Under the pieces are notes generated by a model. The model was not told where the DNA came from. It saw only the letters and a list, made by a program, of their open reading frames with translations, and ran no database searches. Positions 62,400-64,000 of a DNA stretch of 64,000 bases are shown here, one piece after another. The position numbers and the translations under genes were made by a program. This stretch comes from Taxillus chinensis (Eukaryota > Streptophyta > Magnoliopsida > Santalales > Loranthaceae), in contig CM042090.1 in the NCBI GenBank assembly GCA_023512835.1, positions 11,687,343-11,751,342 on the forward strand, in the 5' to 3' direction. Each line of letters opens with the position of its first letter. Position 1 is the first letter of the stretch.

Positions 62400-62835
62400 T
62401 CGCAATTGCTTATATACGACGTCGTGCCGGTCCTATTTTCGGGGGGTATTATGGTAGTTTCGCTTTCTAGCGCACGCTGGGCACGTATCCTTTATCCTCC
62501 CTCCAGTGGTCTCGTAGGATCGCCGTGAGGAGACCCGTGACCGCGACCGCGACCGCGACCGCGACCGTCCATTCTCGAATCTCAGGTGCTTCTCTTTCCC
62601 TCGCCACCAACTGTCTGGTCGACATAGGCGGCCACAAAAAACCCTAGAATCGACCGCGACACCGAGGTTGTTTTCTTTCTTATTTAACAAGTTTGGGCAT
62701 CATCACACGCACGCGTACAAACACACAGCTCAGCAGCAGCAGCAGCAGCAACTACCACCACGGCACCACCACCACAACAGCAGCAACAGCAAAAACAACA
62801 GTTGTTCGTGTTCTTCCACGCACACAGTGACACAG
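62400..62835 (+). promoter_or_regulatory. Promoter and non-coding first exon of the right-edge gene
   Basis: GC rises sharply here. The block contains five GACCGC-type hexamer repeats (62541-62570), a telo-box AAACCCTAG (62639-62647) common near the start of plant housekeeping genes, and CAG/CCA triplet runs. A strong splice donor, CAG|GTAAGG, follows 62835. I read it as a leader exon spliced to the coding exon near 63780. The transcription start itself was not fixed. Confidence 0.5.
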
Positions 62836-63782
62836 GTAAGGAAAGACACATGCTCTGCGGTAACTGATAGTGTTTTCTTTCAACACTACGACTCCCCCGA
62901 TGATCGATTTTTCACTCCCTCGTTGCGGTTTTCTCATCACCCGACAACAAAACAAAACAAAAAAAATAGGATTTTTGTTCCTCTTGAGCGGATTCGAAGC
63001 CATAAACTTCATGTTTGATATCTTTTTTTTTCTGGGAACTAACAAACCTCGTACGAAAACGTTTTGTGTCCTTTTTTGGGTTCCTTTATTAACTTGAGAC
63101 TTGCTTGGTTTGGACTCTGTCGTGTTTTGATGGGAAAGTCTATGTTTTTCAGTTGATTTCAGCATTCTCTGCTTCTGTATCTATTTTTGGTTCAAGCTTT
63201 GCATATGCTTGATTGATTTGGACTTCAGACCTATGAGATAATGATTGCTTGCGTATGGCTGTCTGTGGTACATACAGCTGCTACCACTTTTGGTGGACCC
63301 GTGTTCTCCATCTATTAATTTCAGTATCGCGCTGCGTTTCCTTTTTAAGTATAAAGTAGAGCCATAAATTTGGATTTCAGTGGCACCATTTGTGTTAGCC
63401 TTTTCCGGAACTGGGAAATTTATGTGGCTTATAATTTTATCAATATTGATTTTGTGCATTCTTTTTTTAGCTTGTTCTTTTGGCATCCAACTCAATGGTT
63501 TGTTAAGTTTTAGTCCGGTCTTCTTTTCAACGTTCCAACTCTTATGTTCCTATATATATATCATTAGAACTATATTTCTGAACTTAAACAAACACTTACA
63601 CATGTTTCAAATTTATAGCTTGAGGAAGGATAATCCACAATTGCCTGACTGCGGGCAGATAAATATATATATATATTTCTCTGCTTCCGCTTATTTGTTG
63701 GTAAGCCTTTAATCTCTCATCTGACATCATTTCATTTTTGGCTCATTCAGGGCCTTTTTTTCCTTCTGTGCAAGTGCAAGCT

Positions 63783-64000
63783 ATGTCATTCTATTTATCT
63801 GTGCTTCTGTCATGCACCCTTCTTTGCTTTGCTACATGTGGAGCATTTTCCACAAGATGGACTCACCGTACAGATAGTTATGACACAGCTGGTTTCAACA
63901 AGAATAGAGATCCTTTGACAAAGGTGAATCTCTCGAGTGTATGTACCAATTCTCAATCATTTTGCTTTCCTTCAACATTACCTGGCATTTCGTCTGACAA
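63783..64000 (+). CDS. N-terminus of a secretory-pathway protein, possibly TMEM131-like (cut by window edge)
   Basis: An open frame from ATG 63783 runs to the right edge, giving 72 complete codons. It starts with a signal peptide or signal anchor (MSFYLSVLLSCTLLCFATCG), followed by a Ser/Thr/Asn-rich stretch and VCTNSQSFCFPSTLPGISSD. That Cys-x(2-3)-S-x-S-FCFPSTLPG block reminds me of the N-terminus of plant proteins related to TMEM131, large membrane proteins linked to secretion. I hold this identification only loosely, because the defining domains lie outside the window. Candidate acceptor AGs at 63750, 63774 and 63780 precede the ATG, fitting an intron from the donor at 62835. Confidence 0.5.
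   Translation, partial: MSFYLSVLLSCTLLCFATCGAFSTRWTHRTDSYDTAGFNKNRDPLTKVNLSSVCTNSQSFCFPSTLPGISSD

Noticed and set aside
62433..63165. Minus-strand frames, one with an Arg-Ser repeat
   Set aside because: The Arg-Ser run is the (GACCGC)n repeat read backwards in the leader of the right-edge gene; no SR-protein domain accompanies it.

Overview
The window is nuclear DNA of a flowering plant, almost certainly a eudicot: AT-rich, with intron-split genes, abundant microsatellites, LTR-retrotransposon relics and small TIR transposons. No bacterial, organellar or viral gene block was seen. The species cannot be named from the sequence.

Genes, left to right. (1) 1320-7200 (+): most of a methionine aminopeptidase of the organelle-targeted MAP1B/1C/1D type, nine exons visible, first exon not found. 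(2) 10131-15362 (+): complete six-exon gene for a single-pass membrane protein with a PAPS-type sulfotransferase fold; its third intron hosts retroelement relics. (3) 20607-21752 (-): single-exon precursor of CEP (C-TERMINALLY ENCODED PEPTIDE) hormones with seven identical 15-residue peptides, an eighth decayed copy and a ninth copy thrown out of frame by one base. (4) 47067-47678 (+): a second, unlike CEP-type precursor with two copies of a variant peptide whose usual Phe-Arg is replaced by His-Glu. (5) 63783 to the right edge (+): start of a secreted or membrane protein gene, with a spliced GC-rich leader from about 62400.

Between the genes lie decayed Ty1/copia fragments (12.8-14.2, 18.8-20.1, 32.5-33.1 and 53.3-53.6 kb). 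There are two long solo LTRs of the Ty3/gypsy Tekay/Del type: 29094-32496, with a perfect 5-bp target duplication, and about 56094-58052. A TRIM element lies at 45.56-46.31 kb, two hAT-like elements with 8-bp target duplications at 38602-38872 and 48208-48796, a family of 350-400 bp elements with GAGCATCC ends, and C-rich-cored elements at 4.0-4.7 and 40.0-40.3 kb. A GC-rich broken fragment of a pyruvate decarboxylase gene sits at 42481-42743.

The peptide-hormone loci are the most interesting content. Two CEP-type precursors 26 kb apart differ in copy number and peptide sequence, and one shows an array at several stages at once: duplicating, decaying and frameshifting. The other genes are housekeeping-like and show no functional link to the CEP loci.
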